A stretch of DNA of 64,000 bases from Hypericum androsaemum (taxonomy: Eukaryota; Streptophyta; Magnoliopsida; Malpighiales; Hypericaceae). The position numbers were made by a program, and so were the translations under genes. Below are positions 45,022-61,601 of this stretch, in pieces. Numbering within the stretch: the first letter of the stretch is position 1; each line of letters opens with the position of its first letter. Under the pieces are notes generated by a model. The model made no database searches. It saw only the letters and a program-made list of their open reading frames with translations, and was not told the origin of the DNA. The stretch lies in contig OZ023180.1 of assembly GCA_963995505.1 (NCBI GenBank), positions 6,731,263 to 6,795,262 of the forward strand, written 5' to 3'.

Positions 45022-47663
45022 TTACTTTTTAGGACTCCTCACAAGCCTTCTCTCTACTCCCACCGGATCTGCTATCACTGGTTTTATACACCCCTTTGCA
45101 TACATCATGCGACCATCCATGAGAGCTCCTAGAGTCTTCCACTTTTGAGCTCTCTCCTTGCAACTCTTGTTCCCTTTTACCACACAGTTAACCTCACGAG
45201 CCCCATGATTATTCAATGCCTTCTTGCCTCTATAAATTTTGACTAATTCCCAAGTCTCGTTGGCACTGAATGACTCCATCTTCTTATCCACTACGAGCAC
45301 CCTCTAGCACACATGCTCATCCACTGTACCTTTGCATAATCTCCTGGTTCACCAACATCTATCGACAAGATATAGTAGTTAGCGGGCGAGAACCTCTTTG
45401 GTGACCCACGCTCTCTTGTGAATATCCTTACCAGAATCACTATCGGTGGAGAACTTGGTTCTGCTACATCACCGGCCTCTTGCCCATTCAGTACCTTCTT
45501 GTTCCCACCTGAGTTCGAGTTGTCTAACTCGACCATCTCACTACTAGAACCCACATCATCAACAACACTCCTCATGTCCTTGTACATCACCCTCTCAATG
45601 AATATGGCATTCTGGCTTCTCCCAACCTTGCGGTTCTTCTCATCCCAAAATTTGAAATCGAAATCATCTCCTCCATATCCAAAGAATGTGCACTTCTTGG
45701 ACTTGGCATCTAGCTTGCTCCTCTCACCTGCATCTATATGAACATACGACACACAACCAAACACATGAAGATGGGTTAAGTCAATCTCCTAACCACTCCA
45801 AAACTCCTCCGGTATCACATTCTCTAAAGGGGTTGATGGTCATCTATTGATCAAGAAAGTGGCAGTGTTCACTACATCCACCCAAAATATCTTCGGTATG
45901 CCACATTTCACTCGCATGGCTCTAGTCCTCTCATTGATCATCATGTCCATCCTCTCTGCGATACCACTTTGCTTGGGGTTTCCAGCTACTGTCTTCTCCA
46001 TGCGAATCCCGTTCTCTTCACAGCACTCTTTGAACTTTTGGAGCTCGTACTCTCCGCCAATACCCGATCTCAAGTACTTTACCTTGAGACTTATCTCATT
46101 CTCAACTAGGACTTTCTACTTTCTAAAGGTGTCGAAGGCATCAGACTTATGTTTCAGAAAGGAAACCCACATCTTCCTTATTGAGTTATCAGTGAAGGTC
46201 ATATAGTACAACGAACCACCCAAGGATGCCACCGATGTCGGTCCCCACAAATCACTATGGACCAATTCAAGCTTCTTCTCCTTCCGGGAAATGTCACCTC
46301 TCAAAAAGTTCACCCTCTTCTACTTTTCAAGATCATAATGCTCACAAAGACCCACCTCCACGGTCTTCAAGCTTGGTTGCTTCCCTCTTGAACATAGTAC
46401 ATCTATCCCTTCTCACTCACGTGGTCACTATGCCATAACTTCGCATCATCCATTGCACGTGCCAGATTAATGCCTTCATGGGTGTTCCTTGTCATATATA
46501 ATGTCCCTTCCTCCACTCCTCAAGCTACCACCATAGCTCCCTTGGTGATCTTTCATGATCCGTAGCGAAAGGCCACACCATAACCTTCCTCATCCAATTG
46601 CCCCACGGATAGTAAGTTCCTCTTTAACATAGGAACATGACTCACACCCTTCAATTCCAACAACGATCCACTCGGGGTCTTGATTCAAATATCTCCCATG
46701 CCCACAACTTGAAAATCTCATCATTCGCTAGATGAACTTTGCCATAGTCACCTAGGACATATGCTCCATCATTCCCGCATCAGTACAAGAATGAAACGAT
46801 GCTCCCGTATCCAAAACCCATGCATCTAATGAACTACACTCACTCAAGACCAACACATCTCTATAATTTTTTGTCGTTGCATTGGCCGACTCATCCTCCC
46901 TCTTTGGTACTATGCACTGATCTTAAAAGTGACCATACTTGTCATAATTCCAACATTGAACCAAGCTCAAGTCCTTCCTTGATCTGCCCCTCAATTTAGA
47001 CTTAGACCTACCCTGGTCCTTCTTCCCCTTTGACTCATACCTCCCCATATTGCCCACACTCAAAGTCGCACTCGAGGCTTCTTCAGTTTCTCCCATACGA
47101 ATCTTATCATTCATAATCAAATCTTTTATCTCATCTAGCTTGAACGTCACCTTCCCCGTCGAGGCACTCACTATCGTGACTGTACCATTCCAACTATTAA
47201 GTAAAGAACTTAGCAAAATTAGGGCATGTACCTCATCGTCAAAGTTGATCTTAACCGAGCTCAATTGGGCAATGGTGGAGTTGAACTCGTTGAGGTGCTT
47301 GGCCACCATAGTACCTTCCACCATCCTTAGGTTAAACAACCTCCTCATCAAATGCACCTTGTTGGTGGCCGAGGGCTTCCTATACATCTCGGATAAAGTC
47401 TCCAACATCTACTTGGTGGACTTCAACTTCACCGTGTGCAAGGCCACGTTCCTATACAAGGACAAGCGCACCATGCTCATCTTCTTGCGGTCTAGCAACT
47501 TCCACTCCTCTTCCTTCATATCGTCTGGCTTCTTCCCACTAAGCGGTAAGTGCAACTCCTTACCATACAAATAATCCTCTATTTGCATCTTCCAAAAATC
47601 GTAGTCGACATCATCAAACTTCTCCATGGGCGATTTCCCTTCACCCATCATGATTGCTCCCAC
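45022..47663 (-). pseudogene. Copia C gag, protease and integrase (broken)
   Basis: Minus strand. Gag opens at 47663 (MGAIMMGEGKSPMEKFD, then DFWKMQIEDYLYGKEL), hits a stop at 47411, and resumes at 47408-46923, ending in the start of a zinc knuckle (CWNYDKYGHF, one Cys replaced). The protease region is decayed near 46850-46700. Integrase follows: LVHSDLWGPTSVASLGGSLY near 46250, GIRMEKTVAGNPKQSGIAER near 46000-45950. The tail runs to 45291 (FGCVSYVHIDAGERSKLDAK). A last frame, 45300-45022, corresponds to the start of the RT region (MESFSANETWELVKI); after that the homology ends. Non-functional. Confidence 0.75.
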
Positions 47664-47693
47664 ACGCCCTAAACCCAGGCTCTGATACCAATT

Positions 47694-48093
47694 GTTGGAA
47701 AAATATAGGGCCCAAGCAATACATACACAAGCAAACTACGAACACAACGAGAAAGAACGAACAAAAACACAATAAAGAATACAAGATTTGATTACCCAAT
47801 TCGACACGAAGGTCTACGTCCGGGGGCATACCAAGCCAGGAGAGATTTCACTATCTTTGCTTTTTGGTGTTTCACTCACACTTACAACACTTTGGCCTCT
47901 CCACTCTCTTTGGGAGCTCTTTCTCTTGAGTCACTCTTTCTCTAGAGTTCCACGCACACAAATGAGGTTTATAATGGGTATTTATAGAGGTACACATCCT
48001 ACTGGGGGTATTGGATCGGGAGGGACATAGTTATCGGACTCTGAACCCAATCCGATCAACTCACGAGACATCCTCATGCTCCATACCCAACCA
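47694..48093 (-). repeat. Copia C 5' LTR (short form)
   Basis: About 400 bp, homologous to both ends of the left LTR but lacking its central about 370 bp. It is adjacent to the primer-binding site, which confirms orientation. Confidence 0.7.
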
Positions 48094-49401
48094 ACATGCC
48101 CTTTGATTTACTTTCCACTACATATTTAATAGTTGGTAATTCCATAAATTACGGTCCTAAATCGGAAGCATTAACCAATGAATTCAATTATTAAAAATAT
48201 GCAGTGGTCTATAATTTGGGTGGAATTATATCTATTCAACTAATGTCTGGAATTTAACATGTTTAGAGTGTGACAAAATTGAATCTAGTGGAGGAAAGGC
48301 GTTTTATGAATGAAAATGACAAGATGTCCGCAGGATATATATGATCCGAAATTTGACCCTCGAATTATAGGGTCGACTTTTATTTTTGCCATATCCGTGA
48401 GATACTCTATTTTTGTTACATTTATCCTTACTACAAAGTCCGGGTAGTATCATTCGTCTGGTGGGTCATTATCATTAAAACAGGTTTAACTTGCAAAAAT
48501 AATTATTTTAACTAGCTATTAGCGTATGTTATTTGAATAGTTGAATATCTTTTACTATTTTTATGAGAACTTAAGTGCTTTACGACACACACGTGCACAA
48601 CTAGTCGTAACAAAATATATGATACTTGAAAATTTTAGAATAATTAGAATTAATAATTAAAGTAGGATTGTTTCTGAACCCAATTGTAATTAACTTGTTT
48701 TAACTGGTAAACTCTCTTATTCTAAACCGTTCCTGATTCATTTATTCCGAGGAGACTAGAACGGAAATCAAATCAAGGGTCAAACGATTCGGTCCACACC
48801 TCCCGACGGAGTCAACCCGGTGCACTCGGAAGGGGAAAGGGAATGGAGCCGTCCTACGTGTCAAAAGATGATGCAAAAAGGGCCCCCACGTCAGTCCAGT
48901 CTAAAAGGTCAGGTCGGCCCGATCAAGATCGTTGACTACGGCAACCTTTTTTCCTCCTCAGGCGCCGGGCAAATCTGGGAACCGGTCAAATTAAATTAAT
49001 CCACGCTTTTTATACAAGGGTTGTTAAAAAAAAATTTCCCACGCTAGAACTTGCAACAATTTTTGTACTACTTATCACTCTAATAATTCAGATTTGTGTC
49101 GAGTTAGACTTGTAAAAAATGATAATTTTTTTTAACTTTGTTACGTTTTCAATGTCTCGAACTCAAAAACTGATTTAATTAAAATAACGTATTCACCAAT
49201 TGATCTAAGTGAGAACGTCAACAATTATCTTGTTTTGTTATACCATGTGGTACTCAAGCTATTGTGCCAAGTTATTTAAATTTGAGTCGAGTGAGATTTT
49301 TAAAATGTAAAAAATTCTCTTAAAAAGTATTTAACATTGTTATATTTTTAAAATCTCAAACTCAAACCGTGTCAAGTCAAAACAATGATCAACTTACTTG
49401 A
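48094..49401. other. Intergenic spacer, nothing recognised
   Basis: AT-rich with one more GC-rich patch around 48770-48990. I found no open frame, RNA gene or repeat boundary that I can support. Confidence 0.4.
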
Positions 49402-49410
49402 AACAATTTA

Positions 49411-50803
49411 GGGGAAATTACTCTCAAGTCTCTGGCATTTGGTCACCCTCCTCCTAGGGTCCCTGACTTTTAGAAAATGATTGTCCCGTCCCTAAGTTTT
49501 GATGATAATAGACTCTCGGGTTCCTGGAACCAGAGTATTCATTTTTCTCTGGTGAACCCCCACTTGAAATGACCAAAATACTTTTCCGCTAAAAAAAATC
49601 CTCTTTCTTTTTACTTCTTCTTCCTCCCACTTCATCTTCTTCCTCTTACCTTCAACCAAAATCAAAACTAAAATTCAAACTAAAGTGGCCTTGACAATGA
49701 TACACAGGTAATTTCTAAAAAATGTTTCCCCTACTTTGTGCCAACATCCTTCCAACCAAACTCAGAACAAGAACCCTAAAAAAAATTCCTACTCAGACCC
49801 GCGCCTCCCTCTTTGAGTCCATGTGGTGCCTCCCGGACTGCCTCCATGACCTTGAGCACCTCAAGCTTCTCGTCGGGCCTAGCACATGCACCAGTCGAAG
49901 GAGGAAATCGAGGTCATCGTCATCATCCTCTAACTCTGCCCACCGGATCCTGCTAGGACTCCATCGCCAATTAGATCTTTGTCGGATGCTGGGACCGACC
50001 ACCTGGGAACTTTTGTCGAGGTATTCTCGGGGTCTTGGGGTGTGATCGCCACCGCCGACTAGATCTTTGTGGGCTGCTGGGACCGACCACCTGGGAATTG
50101 CGGTCGAGGGATTCTAGGGTTTTGGGGTCTGATGGGAGAAAGGGGATAAGGAAGATAGAGGGTCTTTTTTATATAGAAGAAAGGGTCTTCAAACTCCTCG
50201 ATCTAGCTCTCCGAGTCCTTGATCTAGCTTTCCGATTTCTCGTCCTTGCGCAAGTTAATTATCGTCTTCTCTAGCTGGTGCTCTCATTTTTCCTGCTTGG
50301 TATGGTGCTGAGGAAGCACAGTTCTGCAGAGGTCTCGAATCGAATGGGTCATCTTCATCGTGACAGGGAGGGCGTGAAAAAATATTGAATTTTAAATTAT
50401 TCTGGTCGTGAGCTATGGTGGTGATAGGGAGGGCGCCATCTTCGTCGTCGGGGTCGAGTACTTGCAGGACCAGTTCGTACTAGATCCGGTGACGAGCTAT
50501 GGCGGTGCACCTCAGTCTGGGTTTGGAGTTCAACCTGAACTAGGGTTCTTAAAATTTAATGTCGATGATGGATTCGATTGCTATGATGGAAGAAGGTGAA
50601 GGGGGAGAGATTTTTTTTTTTAAGTGGGAGGGGCATTTTTATCTTTTCAAGTGGGAGTTCGCTGGAGAAAAAAAAATATTCCGGCTCCAGGAACCCGAGA
50701 GTCTATTATCATCAAAACCTAGAGACGAAACAATCATTTTCCAAAAGCTAGGGACCCTAGGGAGAGAGTGACCAAAGGTCAGGGACTTAAGAGTAATTTT
50801 TTC
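49411..50803. mobile_element. Long-TIR, MULE-like element
   Basis: The first about 190 bp (GGGGAAATTACTCTCAAGTC ...) and the reverse complement of the last about 190 bp (GAAAAAATTACTCTTAAGTC ...) match strongly, for example GATGATAATAGACTCTCGGG in both. The flanks AACAATTTA and AATAATTTA agree at 8 of 9 positions, a Mutator-length target duplication. The GC-richer interior (49720-50600) has no transposase and contains an about 85-bp tandem duplication. Its CDS-like base composition is compatible with a captured gene fragment, which I cannot identify. Confidence 0.7.
49960..50125 (+). repeat. Tandem duplication of about 85 bp inside the long-TIR element
   Basis: Two copies share GCTGGGACCGACCACCTGGG (near 49988 and 50071) and flanking TAGATCTTTG and GTCGAGG words, ending in GGG(T/G)(T/C)TTGGGGT. 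Confidence 0.75.
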
Positions 50804-50812
50804 AATAATTTA

Positions 50813-51965
50813 TCTTCCGAAAGTGGATACAATTTGACAAAATCTTTATTTTAATTAAAATTAATTTAGGGGAAACTCATTTATTAGTGACAAACTCATT
50901 TCTCGCCACTTGTCTCTTCACGTGGGCTTTTTGAGCGCCACCGTTTGGAGGAGTCGTGATCACCGGTGAGTCCTTGATCCATGTCGAAGAAATAGGATCA
51001 AAACTGTAATGATACTTAAATGAATAATTGCGCGGAATTAACTATATTTAGATTTCATCCCCTAAAAAAACTATATTTAGATTTCAAGAATAAATAGTAA
51101 GAGTCATCTTCCCTATTTACTCGGAAAATATTATAACTTTTAACAAAAATATGGCGGGCAGTTACCGAATTTGGTATCGAATGAATATGTATTGAAAGAA
51201 TAATTAACAAATAAATAGGTAATGATACAACAAAAAATAATAGAATAATTTTGGTGCAACATAATTCTAAATTAAATTCTCTTTGTCGTCAGGGTTGTCT
51301 AAATATTTAGCACTTTTTAAAATTTTTTGAATTTAGTTAATATACAATTGTACAAGATAAATTTTCTTGGTCAACAAATGTTTACATGTGTGGAAGGGAT
51401 CATTTTGGGAACAAAAAGTGTGACAACAATAAAGTTGACTTGGAATCAATTCCAGTCTTTCTTACAATGGAATTACCCGTCTCCAATCACCTTCACCCAC
51501 TTGCGAATTCTTTTTTTTTTTGAGCAACCCACTTGCGACTTCTCTCGGTCAGTTCTCTAACAAACAAAATTCAAAATCCTACCGATCTCAACTTGTATTA
51601 AGAAACAATATTTAGACCTTAATAGCTATCATTTAGAATTTCATGTACCTAAAAAAATATTATTAAAAAAGATACATTTAAAATAAACTGACATTATTCG
51701 ATTCCAAAACCCTAAAATTTTGTTACATTAAACCTCACGTTTAAAACACAAACTCACTCACTCCAAATAAGCAAAAAGAAAAACCTAAAAAGAGAAAAAA
51801 GGTAATTACTAGTTACCAAATATGGTCCTCTCTCCAAAGTCTTCTTCAATCTCTTAGGCCCTTTTAATTGCCGAGTCCATTGCACCGTTTTAGAAGACCT
51901 AAACACCCCCACACATCGCTCTCTCTCTCATCGAATGTTCAAACTTTCTCTCTCTAGAATAATAT
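50813..51965 (+). promoter_or_regulatory. Upstream region of the WRKY gene, with two W-box cores
   Basis: No gene in this stretch. GGTCAA (complement of TTGACC) at 51369-51374 and TTGACT at 51435-51440 match the W-box core TTGAC(C/T) bound by WRKY proteins, about 530-600 bp before the start codon. A CT-rich tract (51920-51955) just before the ATG is typical of plant leaders. Both sites could occur by chance. Confidence 0.4.
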
Positions 51966-54478
51966 ATGGCCAATGGAAGTAGTACTGGACTCCCCATTGA
52001 TTCTCCACATCTAACCAACACTCTCCCTTCTTCTTCTTCTTCTTCTCTCTTCTCCTTCTTACACAAGCCAACTGTGCTCAATTCTTTCCCGGAGGACGAC
52101 CACATCAACGTTAACATTATGGACGCGCCTCCGTCCTCGCCGTCCCCTCCGCCTCCGACCACCATACAGTTTCCGGTCAATTTGATCAGCTCCATGCGGA
52201 ACCACCACGGCCACCGGGACGAGGAGGAGGAGGGCGGGGGATCTCTTCCGCTGGCCGATCATGATCACCGCCGGCGGCGGAGGCAGGCCGAGATGGACTT
52301 CTTCGCTGATAAGAGCGCCAACGACCGGGACGTGTCTCAGGACCCCAAGAGCCCTCCTCCCGGCTTGGACTTCAACGTCAACGTGAATTACACCTTCACA
52401 AGAACTAGAACTCGAACTCGAACTCGATACTATTATATTCGGGTTTAAGTTATTGATATTAGTTTGGTTTTTCTTTTTTTGGGTTTTTGGTTTTAGACTG
52501 GGTTGAATCTTCTTACGACGAACACGAGCAGCGACCAATCCATGGTGGATGATGGGATTTCTCCCAACATGGAAAACAAACGATCCAAGTCCACCGAGGT
52601 AGTCGTTCTTGTCCAAATTGTTTGATTTGTTTTATAAAACTATATACTGGGATTGATTATTATTATTATTATTATTATTATTTGGGTTACAGTTAGCAGC
52701 TTTACAGGCTGATTTGGAACGGACGAAGATGGAGAACTTACGCTTAAGGGACATGCTAAGCCATATGACCAGCAACTACACCGCGCTGCAGGTGCACCTG
52801 GCGACGCTAATGAAGGGCCAGAGAACCAGCGAGGAGCGGGAGAATTCCGGTGCGGCGTCTGTGCCTAGGCAGTTGATGGACCTTGCTCTTGTGGTGAAAG
52901 GCGGGGGCGCGGGTGGTGGTGGTGGAGACAATGACGAGCTCTCGTTGTCTTCTTCGGAAAGGAGAAGCGGTGGGGATCGGGCTACTAATAATGTGGAGAA
53001 AGGGAATAATAATACTAGTACTGATAGGAACGAGGAGGATGAGGAGATGGATCAAGGGTCTCAAGGATGGGGTCCTAATAAGGCTCCGAGGTTTAATTCC
53101 CCTAAGGAAATTGATCAGACCGAGGCTACTATCAGGAAGGCCCGTGTTTCAGTCCGGGCTAGATCCGAGGCTCCTATGGTATGTTCTTGCTTGAATTTTG
53201 GCCAAATGTAATCTCTAAGTTCTTAGGATGGTTAATGGAACTGTTTTTTTTTGTGTGTGTGGCTGTTTCTAGATCACTGACGGGTGCCAATGGAGGAAGT
53301 ATGGTCAAAAGATGGCGAAGGGAAATCCGTGCCCTCGAGCTTACTACCGGTGCACAATGGCTGCCGGTTGCCCAGTTCGTAAGCAGGTAAATGTTTCTTG
53401 CTGCACCATTCGGGTTTTGTCTCGAAGCTTTCATGAGATCGGTACTTTGTATCAGTGACTTATTAATGTCCATATGGTAATTAATTGTCAAGTGGAGTAG
53501 GTACACATCGTGTTCATACTCGTAGGAGTCCAGTTGGACAAGAATCAAAATCAATTTGGGTCTACTAATTTGAAATTCAGTCACTTGTCCTTGTCCATCG
53601 GAAAGTTTTTGGGTCCACAAACTTTTTCACCGGATTTTATCTATGAAGCATCTTACTGAAATTAGTTAATCAGTTAGTTTAAGTGATTGCACTTTAGTCG
53701 TTGAGGTTTGATTCGAGTGGTAAATGACGAAATGTGGATTTAAGATCAAATCTGATTACCTCTATCCAATCATGATATATTGTGCATACTGAAACAGGTA
53801 CAAAGGTGTGCAGAAGACAGGACCATCCTGATAACAACATATGAAGGCAACCACAACCACCCTCTACCTCCGGCCGCAATGGCGATGGCCTCCACTACCT
53901 CATCAGCAGCAAGAATGCTTCTCTCAGGCTCAATGGCAAGTGCGGATGGGATAATGAACTCGAACAACTTCCTCACCAGGACATTCCTCCCGTGCTCCTC
54001 CAGCATGGCAACCATTTCGGCCTCAGCCCCATTCCCTACTGTTACATTAGACCTCACACAGAGCCCCAACCCACTACAGTTCCCAAGGCAGCCAACTCAG
54101 TTCCAAGTCCCATTCCCTAACCCACATCAGAATTTTGCCAATTCCCCTGCTGCAGGATTGCTGCCCCAGATATTCGGGCAAGCGCTATACAACCAGTCAA
54201 AGTTCTCCGGCCTCCAGATGTCTCAGGACATGGAACCAGGCCGACAAGGCCAGCAGAACTCGCTGGCCGACTCTGTCTCCGCTGCGACGGCTGCCATTGC
54301 CACCGATCCTACCTTCACTGCAGCTCTAGCCGCAGCGATCACATCGATTATCGGTGGGGGTGGGGGTGCTCACACCAATAGTAGCACAGTTGCAAGTGCA
54401 AGCAACAACCTCACAGCCACTAGTAACAGCAATGGAAACATCAATAAAGTCAGCAGTTCAAGTTTTACTGGGAACTGA
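51966..54478 (+). CDS. WRKY: WRKY transcription factor, group IIb (WRKY6/31/42-like)
   Basis: Sequence-specific nuclear regulator binding W-boxes. Exons 51966-52382, 52497-52598, 52693-53178, 53273-53386 and 53798-54478, all phase 0 with GT-AG introns, give 599 residues. The N-terminus is Ser-rich with an acidic and proline-rich stretch. Residues about 134-150 read [21 protein letters not shown], typical of IIb. A leucine-zipper-like coiled coil follows (about 174-215: [19 protein letters not shown]). WRKYGQK is at 342-348; the zinc finger is Cys362-X5-Cys368-X23-His392-X-His394. The last intron splits the domain before VQRC, the position diagnostic of groups IIa/IIb. The C-terminus is rich in Ala, Ser, Thr and Asn. 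An ATT microsatellite lies in intron 2. IIb members act in phosphate, pathogen and senescence responses; which applies here is unknown. The gene looks intact. Confidence 0.95.
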
Positions 54479-56242
54479 CAGACCAGACAAGTTTGGTTTT
54501 GCCCTTTTTTCACTTTGCTTCTTTCTGTTGTCTAGGAAAACATAGCTGTTGTCCTCTTTCTTGATTCTTTTCTTTACAACATTTTGTTGAAAGTAGAAAA
54601 CACACAAAAAAAAACATCAACCATAGATTCCTATTCTTTTCTTTGTTATTGTAATACTGTATCTCTATGTCACCTGAATTTCATCGAAGGTGATTAGAAT
54701 GATGTAGAGGTTAATGTTAAAGATGGTTACTACTTGGTCATTAATTTAATTGCCTTGTTTGCAAATTATATGACCCACTAATGTTGCCATTTGTTTTGAC
54801 TAAAGAGAAACTCTATAAGTGATAAAAAAAATCTATTTTCTTGAGAAAAAAAATAATGTTCAAATTTTACGAATAAAAAAAATACAAAGCTATTTTAAAT
54901 ATTAAAATCTGATATTATTGGACTTTAAATATTTTCAAGTATCAATGTGAAAGAAAGGCAGCAAAACGGGTGATCTTCGGTTTTATATGGCCGTTAAGAA
55001 ATCACATTCGACATATAGTCCATACTTTTTCCTCGTTGCAATTCATTCATTTTGTACACATTAGTACATGCTATATGCTATTTTGTACTTGATATGCAAC
55101 TAATGCAAGTACAGACAACTAACGCAAGAAGAGTAGGATGATAATATGTCCTGCGTGGGTCAATTCCCACCCTTTATGAAAATGGCAAAATTTTATTTAG
55201 GAGGAAAACAAAATTCAATGTCCTAGGCCCAAATTTTCTTAATCTAAAAAAATTCTTTACCAAAAAAATGCAAGTACAGCCAAACCCAAGAAAGATAGGA
55301 AGAGAATAAAAGCTTAGAAAAAGATGGGAAGAGTTCATCAAACATATTATTTCACCATAAAGAGAGTTACGTGAGCAAGACGGAAGTCAAGAATACCGTC
55401 TAATAAGGTGATTTTAATAAAGGGATGGTGTTGGTATTTTGATTGACACGCAAAAGGGAAGATGGTGACTTTCGGCTTTGTCGCTTGGTACTTTGGTATT
55501 CTTGTTTGATTGACAGCAGTTAACCGCTAGATGGACCTTCTACTTCAGCGGCGACTATACGTCCAATCCAACTTGTCGAGATTTTATTTGATTAGGTATC
55601 GTGACAAATCACAACATAGTTATTAATAAGAGTTTGGATGAAATTTGAACTTTTTAAATAAAATTGGGAGTCCAAATTTAGCTCTACATCCAAGACATAG
55701 AATCATCAGATACTTGAACACATATTAAATTGGCTATTCAGTTATCATGATCTAAGTTTTAATGTTGATACATTCATCGGAATGGAATTTCAGATCTTTA
55801 ATTAATTAAGTTAGAATAAAAAAGTTATTGGTAGTAATAAAACCATTACCTTATGAAAAATTCTCTCTTTTGCCTTTTTCAATTTTTCTTCTTTTGAAGA
55901 TTTGCTACTGATTTACCAGAAATTAATGCATTCACATAGAGATCCCAACTAACGAAGACACGTGCATAGCAGCCGAGAAATTAAAATTTTAATATTATTG
56001 AAACCAATAACAAACTGATAGATGTGGTTCATCATAGATTTTCAAATATAAAATTTTGATTCGCCAAAATATAACAAATCTCATTTATATTACCGTAAAA
56101 TTTTCTATAAAGACATGAAACTGGCCACAATGTCTGTTATGACCTGGTATAAATGGAAGCCACGTTTTGGATTTATGATAAAACGTCTGTAGCCAACAGC
56201 TGTTACTTAAGAAATATTTAATTATAGAAGTCAATATCAATA
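54479..56242. other. 3' region of the WRKY gene and intergenic spacer
   Basis: The first 200-300 bases are the likely 3' UTR (AATACTG/TAATGTT-rich, several possible poly-A signals). The remainder is AT-rich with no gene, repeat or RNA feature that I recognise. Confidence 0.4.
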
Positions 56243-56313
56243 GCCCGTCTAGCTCAGCTCAGTTGGTAGAGCGCAAGGCTCTTAACCTTGTGGTCGTGTT
56301 CGAGCCCCACGGT
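56243..56313 (+). pseudogene. Broken tRNA-Lys(CTT)
   Basis: GCCCGTCTAGCTCA..., GTTGGTAGAGCGCAAGG, the loop CTCTTAA with anticodon CTT at 56281-56283, CCTTGTGGTC and TTCGAGCCCCACGG match the plant tRNA-Lys(CTT) pattern. Defects: five bases (AGCTC) are duplicated in the D arm, two G's of the T stem are missing before TTCGA, and the 3' acceptor strand that should pair with GCCCGTC is absent, replaced by TACTCTC. It cannot fold as a functional tRNA. Confidence 0.75.
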
Positions 56314-57119
56314 TACTCTCAGAACTTGGGATTCGGTATATTTTCCTTTCAGCCCCCTATATTACTTTAATAAATTAAAAGTTCTCATAATTTGGCAAAA
56401 TTATACTTTCGGGTCCCTTGCTGACGTTAGTGATCAATTTTTGGACACTAACTCAGGTCATCATCTCCGGCCACCCTAGATCCAACTCTCCCACAACGTC
56501 TACTTCAGCAAGCTCAACGCCTGCGCCCCCGAGTTCGTCCCCGCTCGCCACCATTCGCCTCCCTCTTCCATGATTCACATCTATCCTTCCGCTCCACCCT
56601 TCCACTGCGTCCCCCTCCACATGCTCCTTGTTCACCACCCCCACCATCACTACATCGCCATTCACAACCGCAAGCCCTCCACAAGCTCGAATCGAAGAAT
56701 CGAGGCACTATGGCAGGAGAGAGTTGGATCTAGGGTTTCGAGCGATGGTCATTTCTTCAAAGTTTTCGGTGGCGCCGTTTCGAGCTTGAAGCTTTGAAGC
56801 TAGGACCTCCAGGAACACACCGTCGGGGTCTGTGGAGAAACGGCCGGGGAGGCGCTCCCTTGACCAGGTGAAGGGGTGGCCGCTGCCGACGGAGGAGGAG
56901 GAAGCGGGAGAAGAAGAGAATATTATTTTATTAATTTTATGTTAATTTTTGTAAGGATAGAAAAGTCATTTCCATGAGAAAATTGATCGATGATGTCAGG
57001 GAGGGACCCGAGAGTATAATAAAACCAAACTACGGGAACTTTTTAATCTATTACCGTAATACAAGAGGCTGAGATACAAAAATACCAAATTCCAGAGGCC
57101 AGAGAGTAATTTACCCAGT
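56311..57119. mobile_element. Long-TIR, MULE-like element abutting the tRNA relic
   Basis: The left arm (about 56311-56450: GGTTACTCTCAGAACTTGG, TTAATAAATTAAAAGTTCTC, TCGGGTCCCTTGCTGACG) matches the reverse complement of the right arm (about 56940-57119: GGTAAATTACTCTCTGG, GGTAATAGATTAAAAAGTTC, TCGGGTCCCTCCCTGACA). The GC-rich interior (56450-56940) has no recognised gene. No 9-bp target duplication is visible. A single arm of a relative lies at 8595-8706. Confidence 0.6.

Positions 57120-61601
<4,482 letters not shown>

Larger units (their letters stand above)
43894..48093 (-). mobile_element. Ty1/copia LTR retrotransposon C, RT and RNase H deleted
   Basis: Minus-strand element. The LTR at the right (47694-48093) is the 5' LTR, followed on the minus strand by the tRNA-iMet primer site (GCTCTGATACCA on the plus strand at about 47680-47691). 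The LTR at the left (about 43894-44647) is the 3' LTR, preceded by a purine-rich tract (CCAGGTGAGAGATTA on the minus strand). Gag, protease and integrase remnants are present; the reading frame ends shortly into the connection to RT. Confidence 0.8.

Noticed and set aside
52059..52616. 185-codon open frame antisense to WRKY exons 1-2
   Set aside because: It is a shadow of the low-complexity coding sequence on the other strand; the WRKY model has consistent splice sites and domain homology.
56243..56313. Functional tRNA-Lys gene
   Set aside because: The acceptor stem cannot pair, the T stem lacks two bases and the D arm has a 5-base duplication.
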